Below are positions 10,273-18,200 of a stretch of 64,000 bases of DNA, piece by piece. The position numbers and the translations under genes were made by a program. The DNA comes from Sutcliffiella halmapala (GTDB taxonomy: Bacteria > Bacillota > Bacilli > Bacillales > Bacillaceae_I). The number at the start of each line of letters is the position of its first letter. The first letter of the stretch is position 1. The stretch spans positions 4,167,445 to 4,231,444 of the forward strand of contig NZ_KV917375.1 in the NCBI RefSeq assembly GCF_002019665.1, read 5' to 3'. Below the pieces are notes generated by a model, which did not search any database, was not told the DNA's origin, and was given only the letters and a program-made list of their open reading frames with translations.

Positions 10273-11279
10273 GTATAACCATCCTCTTTACTTATCCTAG
10301 TTTGTATCCGCAATTCCTCTTCCAACACTTTCGAAAAGGTTGGTGTTACCTTAAGACCATTCTTACTATTCTTTATTGCTGCATAGATTGTTCCTGCAAT
10401 TGGAGGCATAGATGGGAGGATAAATTGAAATGGCAATCCACGCTGCTTCGCCTTTTGCTCTAAATAGGCTAGCATCACTGTTGCGTGCTGAATAATTCCC
10501 CCAGTAAGTACAATAGGGACGGAATCGTTTTTTCTTTTTCCTTGATTGAGCTTTTCATATAAAGTTGCTATTTCTTTCAACATGCCATTCGCAGCCTCTT
10601 CAAGTATGCTCGTGCACAACTTATCCCCTTTATTAGAAAAGGAAACAGCCACACTTCCTAAAGAAGCAATGCGATCTCTTGTTGTTCCAAGTTCATACAC
10701 ATGTGGAACAATATTAGGTATTTCCTTTACCATGAAATGTTTCATCACCGCACTAGATAGCTCACAAGGTTCTTTTCCTTTATCATGCTGCTCGAATACA
10801 TGATCAAGCACACGTTTTCCAATCGAAAAGCCACTGCTTTCATCTTGAATAAGGTATCCCCAGCCACCCACTCTTGCTCTTTCGTTATCTTCATTTATTC
10901 CAAAGCTGATGGAGCCTGTTCCTGAAATACTGACAATACCAGGCTTTCCCTTTGTTTCCGAGTAGAGCGCAGTAATAGCATCATTATCAATAATCACTTC
11001 GGGTTCATCACCAATTATTTCTCTTAATAAAGCGGAGAACCACTCTTTCTTACCACCACTTTCTACTCCTGATATACCAGCAAAGACAACATCATCGAAT
11101 GTAAGCGCTTTCTTTAGGTGAAATGAAGAAAAAAGCGTCTCCAGTTCATTCTTAACTAACTCATAGTTAGAACTATTAGGGTTAGTAGGGCCAACCATTT
11201 CTTTTGCTAAAATATTTCCTTGCTCATTTACTACAATTCCTGTTGTTTTCGTGCCTCCGCCATCAATTCCAATAATCAA
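10269..11279 (-). CDS. murK: BadF/BadG-family sugar kinase, MurK-like (MurNAc/GlcNAc kinase)
   Basis: ASKHA-fold kinase of 336 residues with phosphate-1 motif MIIGIDGGGTKTTG, phosphate-2 region VSISGTGSISFG, a GGWGYLIQDESSGF loop and the adenosine motif VLTGGIIQH. This architecture is shared by N-acetylglucosamine kinases and by Clostridium MurK, which phosphorylates MurNAc and GlcNAc. A kinase is needed here because an ABC transporter, unlike a PTS, delivers unphosphorylated sugar. The start is TTG at 11277-11279, with AAGGAG 9 bases upstream. It is the first gene of the operon, downstream of a strong sigma-A promoter. Substrate preference (MurNAc, GlcNAc or both) is inference from context. 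Confidence 0.8.
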   Translation of the reverse strand: MIIGIDGGGTKTTGIVVNEQGNILAKEMVGPTNPNSSNYELVKNELETLFSSFHLKKALTFDDVVFAGISGVESGGKKEWFSALLREIIGDEPEVIIDNDAITALYSETKGKPGIVSISGTGSISFGINEDNERARVGGWGYLIQDESSGFSIGKRVLDHVFEQHDKGKEPCELSSAVMKHFMVKEIPNIVPHVYELGTTRDRIASLGSVAVSFSNKGDKLCTSILEEAANGMLKEIATLYEKLNQGKRKNDSVPIVLTGGIIQHATVMLAYLEQKAKQRGLPFQFILPSMPPIAGTIYAAIKNSKNGLKVTPTFSKVLEEELRIQTRISKEDGYT

Positions 11280-11321
11280 CTGCTTGCGCTCCTTAATTAT
11301 TCAAATATTCTTAATAATACA

Positions 11322-11350
11322 AGTATAAAATCACTGATTTTAAATGTCAA
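11322..11350 (-). promoter_or_regulatory. Sigma-A promoter of the amino-sugar operon
   Basis: On the minus strand TTGACA (11345-11350) is followed after exactly 17 bases by TATACT (11322-11327). This is a near-perfect vegetative promoter about 45 bp upstream of the murK TTG start. Confidence 0.85.
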
Positions 11351-11366
11351 TATATTTATTATTTTC

Positions 11367-11381
11367 TGAAATTAAATTTCA
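11367..11381. promoter_or_regulatory. Candidate MurR operator palindrome
   Basis: TGAAATTAAATTTCA is a perfect 15-bp palindrome with a single central base. It lies 16 bp upstream of the -35 box of the murK promoter. RpiR-family regulators bind such sites as dimers. Placement upstream of -35 would suit activation or looping better than simple blocking. The assignment to MurR is inference. Confidence 0.5.
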
Positions 11382-11453
11382 AATTAGTCATAAAACTATT
11401 ATATAGACAGATGAGTGTAGTGCTTCCACTGCTCAAACCCGGATTTCTCTAGT

Positions 11454-11482
11454 AAAAGGGACACTCAACTATTGAGTGCCCC
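11454..11482 (-). terminator. Intrinsic terminator after the OsmC-family gene
   Basis: The minus strand forms a GGGGCACTCAA / TTGAGTGTCCC hairpin with a three-base loop, followed by TTTT, just after the stop of the OsmC-family gene. Confidence 0.75.
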
Positions 11483-11497
11483 CTCCTTCTATTCTAG

Positions 11498-11881
11498 TTA
11501 CTCGCTAACCTCAAACGTCTCTGTAACTTCAATACTATCCTTCACAGATTGCACCATCGGACAATTTTTGCGCGCAAGCTCGATGGATTGCTCGATTTTC
11601 GTTTCAGCTAGATCTTTTCCTTTGATGACGTAATGAATATGTATTTTTTCTATACGATTGGCTTCTTTCTCGTTTCGTGTGACATCTGTTTGGATCGTAA
11701 TATCTTCCACATCCATACGTCTTTTCTTTAAAATAGTACGGAGCACACCACCACTGCAAACAGCAATAGAAGAAACGAGCAGTTGGTATGGACGGAATCC
11801 GTATTGCTCATCCCCTGCAACCTGTAATTCTCCAAACTCTAAATTTGTAGAAAACCCTACTTCTTTCATTTTGAACTCCAT
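11498..11881 (-). CDS. OsmC/YhfA-family peroxiredoxin-like protein
   Basis: A 127-residue single-domain OsmC/Ohr fold protein. The two expected cysteines are present: one at SSIAVCSGGVLRTIL (about residue 38) and one at ARKNCPMVQS (about residue 108). Members reduce organic hydroperoxides or act on small thiol compounds in the cytoplasm. RBS AAAGGAGATG precedes the ATG. It is a single gene, transcribed divergently from the MFS gene and closed by its own terminator. Specific substrate is unknown. Confidence 0.88.
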   Translation of the reverse strand: MEFKMKEVGFSTNLEFGELQVAGDEQYGFRPYQLLVSSIAVCSGGVLRTILKKRRMDVEDITIQTDVTRNEKEANRIEKIHIHYVIKGKDLAETKIEQSIELARKNCPMVQSVKDSIEVTETFEVSE

Positions 11882-12065
11882 TTAAATAGTCATCTCCTTT
11901 ATAGGTAACCTTAGCAAAATAACGCTGGGTAGCGCTACTAAAAAAGAGTTAATTTGTTGTTTTTAATAACTGAGTATTGACTTTCCTCATTTTTACCGAT
12001 TCCCTTCCCCACTTAAATTATGTATCATAGGGGATGGCAAAATAATATAAATTGAGGTTTTCGAT

Positions 12066-13229
12066 ATGAATCGTTTTCGTTTTTGGATTTTAGTTTCTAT
12101 AGTTGCTATCTCTGGATTTAGCCAAGGGATGCTCCTACCACTTATTGCAGTTATTTTTGAAAATAGTGGTCTTTCCTCTTCCTTAAATGGATTGAACGCT
12201 ACCGCCTTATACATTGGGATTTTGCTTGCTTCACCTTTTATGGAGCAGCCCTTACGAAAATATGGGTATAAGCCAGTTATTCTTGTCGGTGGATTTTTGG
12301 TTGTTATGTCCCTAGCACTATTTCCGTTATGGCAATCTTTTTGGTTTTGGTTTATTCTTCGTTTATTAATTGGAATCGGAGATCATGCGCTACATTTTGC
12401 GACACAAACCTGGATTACTTCTTTTTCACCTGAAAATAAACGTGGAAGAAATATTTCCTTATATGGGGTATTCTTTGGGATTGGCTTTGCAACAGGACCA
12501 TTGATGACACCACTTGTAAATATCAATCAATCCCTCCCATTTATCGTATCCTCGTTACTATGTTTAGTGGGTTGGTTATTCCTATTTTTCTTAAAAAATG
12601 AACATCCTGAACAGGAAATCGGGGTAAATTCCTTTGTGGAGACAATAAAACGTTTTAGAAAAGCATGGAAGTATGGCTGGATCGCTTTCCTACCACCACT
12701 TGGCTATGGCTTTTTAGAATCCTCACTAAATGGAAGCTTCCCTATTTACGCATTACGAACAGGATTTGATTTAGGTAGTGTTTCCATCCTACTCGCCTCC
12801 TTCGCAATTGGTGGGATCGTGTTTCAAATACCGCTTGGAATTCTAAGTGATAAATGGGGACGGCGGAACGTTTTGCTTGTGATTCTTTTATTCGGTTGCT
12901 TGAGTTTTATAACAGCTAGTTTCTTAGAGGGACATATCATTGGCCTTGCAATATGTATTTTCATCGCAGGTATGCTTGTCGGTTCCACTTTCTCCCTTGG
13001 GATTAGCTATATGACTGACTTAATGCCGAAAAATTTATTGCCGACTGGAAATTTAATGTGCGGTATCGCCTTTAGCATAGGTAGCTTAGGTGGACCATTC
13101 ATCGGCGGTTTATTCATTCAATTCTTTCAAGAAATAAGCTTTTTTCATATTATTAGCTTCTTACTGTTTGTGATTTTCATGTTAACGTATTCGTATGGGG
13201 ACAAGAAGGCTGTAGCGGTGAAGCATTAA
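12066..13229 (+). CDS. MFS transporter (YfkF-like)
   Basis: A 387-residue protein with 12 predicted membrane spans. The MFS loop 2-3 signature region reads MEQPLRKYGYKPVILVGG, and the loop 8-9 repeat reads GILSDKWGRRNVLLV. It resembles drug/metabolite exporters such as B. subtilis YfkF, and B. subtilis has yfkF in the same neighbourhood as the yfkHIJK genes found here 4 kb downstream. Substrate is unknown. A terminator hairpin lies about 16 bp after the stop. Confidence 0.85.
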   Translation: MNRFRFWILVSIVAISGFSQGMLLPLIAVIFENSGLSSSLNGLNATALYIGILLASPFMEQPLRKYGYKPVILVGGFLVVMSLALFPLWQSFWFWFILRLLIGIGDHALHFATQTWITSFSPENKRGRNISLYGVFFGIGFATGPLMTPLVNINQSLPFIVSSLLCLVGWLFLFFLKNEHPEQEIGVNSFVETIKRFRKAWKYGWIAFLPPLGYGFLESSLNGSFPIYALRTGFDLGSVSILLASFAIGGIVFQIPLGILSDKWGRRNVLLVILLFGCLSFITASFLEGHIIGLAICIFIAGMLVGSTFSLGISYMTDLMPKNLLPTGNLMCGIAFSIGSLGGPFIGGLFIQFFQEISFFHIISFLLFVIFMLTYSYGDKKAVAVKH

Positions 13230-13245
13230 GTAATGATTGTTGTAG

Positions 13246-13290
13246 AACAGGTAGGACTCGTATGATGAGTTCGCCTGTTTTTTATTTTTC
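13246..13290 (+). terminator. Intrinsic terminator after the MFS gene
   Basis: An interrupted stem AACAGG..ACTC / GAGT..CCTGTT is followed by a long T-rich tract (TTTTTATTTTTC), just after the MFS stop codon. Confidence 0.7.
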
Positions 13291-13392
13291 TATCAAAAAC
13301 TTTTCAAAAAGTTGTTCCAATTTTAAATATTCTGTTATATAATAAGACAAACACAATATAAACTGTACTAATACAAAAGGAGGAAGTTAAAT

Positions 13393-13542
13393 ATGAGCAG
13401 ACAAGAGCGGAAGAATATGATTAAGTTTATTGAGGTAATGAAAAAGGTAGATCGTGACTCCCTACTATATATGACAGATGCGGACATTGAGCACCTCTAC
13501 AACAACGTTTACGAACAAATGATGATACATGAGAGTCTTTAA
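13393..13542 (+). CDS. Small protein of 49 residues, BH0509-like (tentative)
   Basis: A short open frame with an excellent RBS (AAAGGAGGAAG) 6 bases before ATG. The product begins MSRQERKNMIKFIEVMKKV, is charged and helical, and has no membrane segment or signal. Its C-terminal part YMTDADIEHLYNNVYEQM resembles the 54-residue protein at 21496 (HLDDEEIIHIYQKIMVDQ), so the two look paralogous. From memory it resembles a small Bacillus family annotated as BH0509-like. No function is known, and that family link is unverified. Confidence 0.75.
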   Translation: MSRQERKNMIKFIEVMKKVDRDSLLYMTDADIEHLYNNVYEQMMIHESL

Positions 13543-13544
13543 TT

Positions 13545-13707
13545 AGAAAAGTGGAATCGGCTCGTTCAGCTCCGACAAGCATAAGACAGATTCCATTAGA
13601 GGTCATGCACTTGGACCTCTAATGGAAAATGGCTTATGACTCGAGGAGCTAGCCGGTGCAACTAGACAATAGAAAAGTGAAACCGGCTCGTTCAGTTCCG
13701 ACAAGCA
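13545..13707. repeat. MITE-like hairpin element with partial second copy
   Basis: A non-coding unit starting TAGAAAAGTG and containing a long hairpin, left arm about 13579-13604 and right arm 13614-13640, with near-perfect pairing. Outer flanks GGCTCGTTCAGCTCCGACAAGC and the GAGGAGCTAGCCGG side are also partly complementary. After ACTAGACAA the first part restarts at 13671-13707 (AGAAAAGTGAAACCGGCTCG), as if a second copy had been truncated. It resembles the dispersed hairpin repeats common between Bacillaceae genes. Confidence 0.65.
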
Positions 13708-13720
13708 ACCTTGTAAAACA

Positions 13721-13766
13721 AAAAAACTGCAGCCATTACCATTATCCGGTAGGCTGCAGTTTTTCT
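13721..13766. terminator. Bidirectional terminator at the end of the EamA gene
   Basis: AAAAAACTGCAGCC and GGCTGCAGTTTTT form an 8-bp GC-rich stem with A and T tracts on either side, so it can work in both directions. It overlaps the last codons of the minus-strand EamA gene. Confidence 0.75.
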
Positions 13767-14701
13767 TCTTTTTTATTTACCTTTTGCCTATTCACAATAA
13801 TAATCCCGACCGTTACTAGCGCTAAGCCAATCAAAATGGTGTAGTGCATCACTTCATCAAGAAAAGCGGCCGATAACACAACGCCAAACACTGGAACTAA
13901 AAACAAATACATTGATACTTTCCCTACTTTATTGTACTTCATCACATTGTTCCACAGTACAAACCCTGCCGCTGATAAAAACGCCAAGTACATAATTAAG
14001 CCGACCGTATACCAATCAAACGTAAACGGAAAAAATCCAGCACTCCACCCTCCTGCTATGATTAAACCGATCGATCCAAATAACATCTGATACGCCGTTA
14101 AGTAGGAAATATCCATTTTGCTAGAGCGTTCGCGGGCCATGATATTTCCATAGGCGGAGGCCATCATTGCAATAAGTAATAACAATTCTCCAATTCCAAA
14201 CTGAAAATCCGCTCCAACCTTAGGCAAATTCACCACCAGCACACCGCCAAATCCGAGGGCTATCCCTATCCACTTCCTCAGTGATAATCCGTCATCTGCG
14301 TACAAAAAGTGTGCAAAGATAATTTGAAAGAACGACGCAGTACCAGCAATGACTGCTCCTTGCATACCAGTAGAATAGCTCAATCCAATATAAAAAAGTA
14401 AATACTGTATAAAAGTTTGCACAAAGCCTAATTGTATAAGAGGAACCAGTGTTGCTCTTCGAAGTTTTAATGATTGGTTAAATAGGGTAAAAAAGATAAA
14501 GATGAAAACCCCAGCTAGTAAAAAACGATAACCCGCAAAAAGAAGCTGTTTATCGTATTCATTCGCACCAATACTTAATTCTATATAGCTTAGCTTTATC
14601 GCTGGAAAAGCACTCCCCCATAAGAATGTGGCAAATAAAGCTGCTGAGATGACACCCATTTTACTTGTAAAGAATTTCTCTGCTGTCAAGGAGTCATTCA
14701 C
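13742..14701 (-). CDS. EamA/DMT-family transporter
   Basis: A 319-residue drug/metabolite transporter with ten predicted membrane spans arranged as two EamA repeats. The first contains ATFLWGSAFPAIKLSY and the second starts near residue 175 with YGNIMARERSSKMDIS. Members export amino acids or other metabolites, but the substrate is not predictable. RBS AAGAAGGTGA abuts the ATG. It is transcribed divergently from pfeT, and both promoters must lie in the 256-bp gap that holds the PerR-like box. Confidence 0.88.
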   Translation of the reverse strand: MNDSLTAEKFFTSKMGVISAALFATFLWGSAFPAIKLSYIELSIGANEYDKQLLFAGYRFLLAGVFIFIFFTLFNQSLKLRRATLVPLIQLGFVQTFIQYLLFYIGLSYSTGMQGAVIAGTASFFQIIFAHFLYADDGLSLRKWIGIALGFGGVLVVNLPKVGADFQFGIGELLLLIAMMASAYGNIMARERSSKMDISYLTAYQMLFGSIGLIIAGGWSAGFFPFTFDWYTVGLIMYLAFLSAAGFVLWNNVMKYNKVGKVSMYLFLVPVFGVVLSAAFLDEVMHYTILIGLALVTVGIIIVNRQKVNKKEEKLQPTG

Positions 14702-14813
14702 CTTCTTTCCAAGCTACATTATACACAGAAATCTCCTGAGTTACATACTTTGTACTCCACAAAGTAAATAATAGTAGCCAAATGAGAAAAAGTATTCTAT
14801 AATAAAAACTAGA

Positions 14814-14828
14814 TAATAATTATTATAA
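14814..14828. promoter_or_regulatory. Candidate PerR (or Fur) box upstream of pfeT
   Basis: TAATAATTATTATAA matches the Bacillus PerR box TTATAATnATTATAA at 13 of 14 defined positions. Fur boxes are similar, so the two cannot be separated by eye. It lies 130 bp before pfeT, which in B. subtilis is controlled by both PerR and Fur. Confidence 0.7.
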
Positions 14829-14873
14829 ATAATAAACATTTATAAATATCCGCTTTAAACAGGGTAAAACCTT

Positions 14874-14910
14874 GCTGCTATCACACCGATGGCAGCTTTC
14901 GTATTTTTAT
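14874..14910 (+). promoter_or_regulatory. Leader hairpin of pfeT, attenuator-like
   Basis: GCTGCTATC (14874-14882) pairs with GATGGCAGC (14888-14896) over a five-base loop, with one G-U pair. A T-rich tract follows (TTTCGTATTTTTAT). The hairpin sits between the PerR-like box and the pfeT RBS, 62 bp before the start codon, so it would be transcribed in the leader. It could be a weak terminator or attenuator. No known metal riboswitch consensus was recognised. Confidence 0.4.
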
Positions 14911-14957
14911 CGCGGTATTGATTCTGATTATTTTTCTCAATTAGGGGGTAAAGTGGA

Positions 14958-16880
14958 ATGACTGAACTAGTACAAAAGCAACCAAAAAACGTAGCTGATC
15001 AACATGAGAGTGGCATAGTAGAAAAACTGAAGACCCATATTGAATTGGTATTCGCTATTATATCTGGAATATTTATCTTTGCAGGATGGTTATTATTGAA
15101 GCTTGATTTAACCACCATCGCGGTTCCCGTTTTTGTCCTCTCCTACTTAATAGGCGGTTATTTTAAAGCCAAAGAGGGTCTAGAGGATACGATAAAAGAA
15201 AAAGAACTTAATGTCGAAATGCTTATGATTCTTGCGGCAATTGGAGCCGCTATTATCGGCTATTGGATGGAAGGAGCAATCTTAATCTTCATCTTTGCTC
15301 TTAGTGGTGCACTCGAAACATACACGATGAATCGCAGCCAAAAGGAAATTTCTGCGTTAATGGGCATTCAGCCGGAAGAAGCGGTTCGAATTAAAGGTGA
15401 TTCGGAAGAGCGTATTCACATTTCCATGGTAGAAATTGGCGATCATTTACTAGTAAAGCCAGGGGAACGAGTTCCTTCCGATGGAAAAATCGTTAGTGGA
15501 GAATCTAACATTGACGAGGCAGCTATCACTGGAGAATCTATTCCTTTGGAGAAGCATAAGGGAGATACGGTATATGCTGGAACGATGAATGTCAACGGCT
15601 CAATCGTTCTCGAAGTAACAAAACCAGCTAGTGAAACACTTTTTCAAAAAATCATCAATCTTGTTCAAAATGCACAAAGTGAAAAATCACCTTCCCAGCA
15701 ATACTTGGAACGTTTTGAAGGACCATATGTAAAAATTGTTCTCGTTGTAGTAGCGTTAATGATGTTTCTTCCATATTTCTTACTAGGCTGGGGCTGGAAC
15801 GAAACTTTCTACCGCGCTATGATTTTATTAGTGGTTGCATCACCATGTGCACTCGTTGCTTCCGTTATGCCAGCAACATTATCTGCCATTTCTAACGGCG
15901 CACGAAAAGGAATTCTCTTCAAGGGTGGGGTTCATTTAGAAAACCTTAGCCATCTGCAAGCAATTGCATTTGATAAAACAGGAACACTGACTAGGGGGAA
16001 GCCAGAAGTCACGGATGTTCTAGTCAGAGAAGGTACTGATAAGAGTGACTTTCTATTTGCTGTAGGATCTATTGAAAGTTACTCTAACCATCCATTAGCA
16101 CATGCGATTACGACATATGCGCGTAAAAATAGTAAAAAGGCACTGCAACGACCAGAACAACTAGATGATAAAGCCGGTTGGGGCATCACAGGTACTATTC
16201 AGCAGAAAAAATACTATGTCGGAAAAGCAGATTTTGTTGGAAACGACGCAGCTCATGCATTCTCAGAGGGCGCTGCAAATAAGCTTGCTAGTGAAGGGAA
16301 AACCGTCGTCTTTGTAAAGGACGAGGAAGGCATTGTTGGAATGATCGCTCTAAAGGATGTTATACGAAAAGAGACGGTAGAAGCCATTAAACGATTACAA
16401 ACTTTAAATGTCCAATCTATCATGCTGACAGGAGATAGTCGTAGTACTGCTGAAGCTATTGCTGGTGAAGCCTCTATCCAAAATTTCATTGCAGAATGCC
16501 TACCCGAGAAAAAAGTAGATTCTGTTAAAGAGTTAAAGAAAGAATATGGTGTGGTCGCGATGGTTGGAGACGGCATCAATGATGCTCCTGCACTTGCTAC
16601 TGCCAACGTTGGAATTGCCATGGGAGAAGGAACGGATGTTGCACTTGAAACAGCCGATGTCGTTCTCATGAAAAACGATTTATTAAAAATTTCAGAAGCC
16701 ATCGAGCTTTCCAAACGAATGAATAAGATTATCAAACAAAATGTTATCTTTTCCATTACTGTCATCATGCTTTTAATTTGCTCTAACTTCTTTCAAGTGA
16801 TTGATTTACCTTTTGGTGTAATTGGACATGAAGGAAGCACGATTTTGGTTATATTAAACGGCTTGCGATTATTACGATAA
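14958..16880 (+). CDS. pfeT: P1B4-type metal efflux ATPase PfeT (ZosA-like), ferrous iron exporter
   Basis: A 640-residue P-type ATPase without an N-terminal metal-binding domain. It has the transmembrane motif SPC at residues 295-297 (not CPC), phosphorylation motif DKTGT at 339-343, GDGINDAPA near residue 535 and HEGST at 624-628 in the last membrane span. SPC together with HEGxT defines the P1B4 class, which in B. subtilis is PfeT (YkvW, formerly ZosA). That pump exports Fe(II) and protects against iron and peroxide stress. RBS AGGGGG lies 8 bases before ATG. The PerR/Fur-like box upstream supports this metal assignment. Cobalt is the main alternative substrate for the class. Confidence 0.88.
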   Translation: MTELVQKQPKNVADQHESGIVEKLKTHIELVFAIISGIFIFAGWLLLKLDLTTIAVPVFVLSYLIGGYFKAKEGLEDTIKEKELNVEMLMILAAIGAAIIGYWMEGAILIFIFALSGALETYTMNRSQKEISALMGIQPEEAVRIKGDSEERIHISMVEIGDHLLVKPGERVPSDGKIVSGESNIDEAAITGESIPLEKHKGDTVYAGTMNVNGSIVLEVTKPASETLFQKIINLVQNAQSEKSPSQQYLERFEGPYVKIVLVVVALMMFLPYFLLGWGWNETFYRAMILLVVASPCALVASVMPATLSAISNGARKGILFKGGVHLENLSHLQAIAFDKTGTLTRGKPEVTDVLVREGTDKSDFLFAVGSIESYSNHPLAHAITTYARKNSKKALQRPEQLDDKAGWGITGTIQQKKYYVGKADFVGNDAAHAFSEGAANKLASEGKTVVFVKDEEGIVGMIALKDVIRKETVEAIKRLQTLNVQSIMLTGDSRSTAEAIAGEASIQNFIAECLPEKKVDSVKELKKEYGVVAMVGDGINDAPALATANVGIAMGEGTDVALETADVVLMKNDLLKISEAIELSKRMNKIIKQNVIFSITVIMLLICSNFFQVIDLPFGVIGHEGSTILVILNGLRLLR

Positions 16881-16881
16881 G

Positions 16882-16917
16882 AAAAAAGCAGTGGGTTGAG
16901 TTCCCACTGCTTTTTTG
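16882..16917 (+). terminator. Intrinsic terminator of pfeT
   Basis: AAAAAAGCAGTGGG and CCCACTGCTTTTTT form a 10-bp or longer perfect stem with a six-base loop and a T run, two bases after the pfeT stop. Confidence 0.9.
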
Positions 16918-16957
16918 TATGGGCTCTTGTTAAAAGACAGTGTTAATTTTCATGTCC

Positions 16958-17087
16958 CTAGCTGTTGATTGGAGCACAAGGCGAAGACTCCTGCGGGAGG
17001 TAGCGTTTTGTGGAGACTCCACAGGCAAAGCCGAGGAGGCTCTACAAGCGCCCCGCGGAAAGCGAAGCCTAGTGCGGAAATTTAACA
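16958..17087. repeat. Dispersed GC-rich repeat, copy A (inverted relative to copy B)
   Basis: A non-coding segment reading CTGTTGATTGGAGCACAAGG, then GACTCCTGCGGGAG and AGCGAAGCCTAGTGCGGAAA. The reverse complement of 47919-48061 is nearly identical. Elements of this kind, built around CTGCGGGA and GCGAAG motifs, are widespread in Bacillaceae intergenic regions. GC content is clearly above the surroundings. Confidence 0.7.
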
Positions 17088-17123
17088 TAGACTTTGCATT
17101 AAAGGACCCTATTTATTTTCTAG

Positions 17124-17228
17124 TTAGTGGTATCCGTTTTGCCCATTTGCACTACTAGATGTTTTGTTTTTTGGTTTATGCTTGGAGTTTTGTTTTGTGC
17201 CGCCATCTTTTTTTGAGTGTTTGCTCAT
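17124..17228 (-). CDS. Very small basic hydrophilic protein (34 residues)
   Basis: Minus-strand open frame with a strong RBS GGAGG seven bases before the ATG. The product begins MSKHSKKDGGTKQN and ends SSSANGQNGYH. It is rich in Lys, Ser, Asn and Gly, has no hydrophobic segment and is probably disordered. The composition recalls small spore-associated or nucleic-acid-binding proteins of Bacilli, but I do not recognise the family. It lies downstream of the YihY-like gene on the same strand and may share its transcript. Confidence 0.55.
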   Translation of the reverse strand: MSKHSKKDGGTKQNSKHKPKNKTSSSANGQNGYH

Positions 17229-17306
17229 TATAGTTACCTCCAGAGTGTTTTGAAATGCCTTACCTTTATAGACTCCCCTGTAATTCGCAAAATTCTACTG
17301 GAAAAA

Positions 17307-18131
17307 TCAAGTGAGGTAGCTTTTTCTCCATTGAAGGATAATAGCGTTAATTTCACCACCGATAATAATCATTAAACCTGAAAGGTAAAACCAGATAAGC
17401 AGAACAATGATTCCCCCTAAGCTTCCATACATGGCCGAATAGTTTCCGAAATTGCTGACATAGTAAGAAAATAAAGTAGAGACACTTATCCAGCCCACTG
17501 TTGCAAATAATGAACCAATGAGAATATCCCTTATCCTTAAGCGAACGTTCGGTGCAGCTAAATATAGACAGCTAAACACAAAGAAGAGAATAATAAAGCT
17601 TACACCAAAGCGAAAAGTGTTCCAAACATTTAAAAATTCCTTAGACATGCCGTAAGAAGAGAAAATAAATAAACCTATCTCCCTCCCAAATACCGGTAAA
17701 AGCAAGGCAATGATAATAACGAAAACCATCGCGAGGGTAAGTAAGATTGCTACACCTCGCGCCATAAAAAATGATCTATTTTCATTCACATCATAGGCTC
17801 TGTTAAATGCTCGCACAATAGCATTAATTCCATTAGAGGCAAACCAAATGGTCGCGATAATACCGAAAGACAATAATCCGCCATGTTGTTCACTAAGAAT
17901 CGCTAATACATTTGTTTCAATGATCCGCATTGTATCCCCAGGCGCATATTGTCTGATAACACCTAGAACATCCTCTTGTTTGATTGGCACATAGGCAATT
18001 AAGGTGAGTAAAAAAATAAGAAATGGAAATAAGGACAGTAAGAAAAAATAGGCTAATTCTGCTGCCCTTCCTAATACCTCATCGCGTTCAAATCGATGAT
18101 ATAGATGTTTTACAAACATGATGATTCCCAT
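17307..18131 (-). CDS. yfkH: YihY/BrkB-family inner membrane protein (YfkH-like)
   Basis: An integral membrane protein with six predicted spans and the family features RAAELAYFFLLSLFPFLIFL near the N-terminus and SLGGIIVLLIWFYLSGLM near the C-terminus. The biochemical function of the family is unknown (once misnamed RNase BN). The ATG at 18131 is preferred because GGAGGAAAACAG precedes it; the longer frame from 18155 would encode the ribosome site itself. The gene follows yfkJ and a YtxH-like gene, the same order as yfkJ-yfkI-yfkH of B. subtilis. Length from this start is 274 residues. Confidence 0.85.
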   Translation of the reverse strand: MGIIMFVKHLYHRFERDEVLGRAAELAYFFLLSLFPFLIFLLTLIAYVPIKQEDVLGVIRQYAPGDTMRIIETNVLAILSEQHGGLLSFGIIATIWFASNGINAIVRAFNRAYDVNENRSFFMARGVAILLTLAMVFVIIIALLLPVFGREIGLFIFSSYGMSKEFLNVWNTFRFGVSFIILFFVFSCLYLAAPNVRLRIRDILIGSLFATVGWISVSTLFSYYVSNFGNYSAMYGSLGGIIVLLIWFYLSGLMIIIGGEINAIILQWRKSYLT

Positions 18132-18200
18132 CTGTTTTCCTCCAAAACTTATCATTTACTCTTATTACTATTGGCGAAACCACAGCTCTAGGACAAGTTT

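Noticed and set aside
16253-16768. 171-codon minus-strand open frame inside pfeT
   Set aside because: It lies antisense to the conserved ATPase core, has no ribosome site and its translation resembles no protein family.
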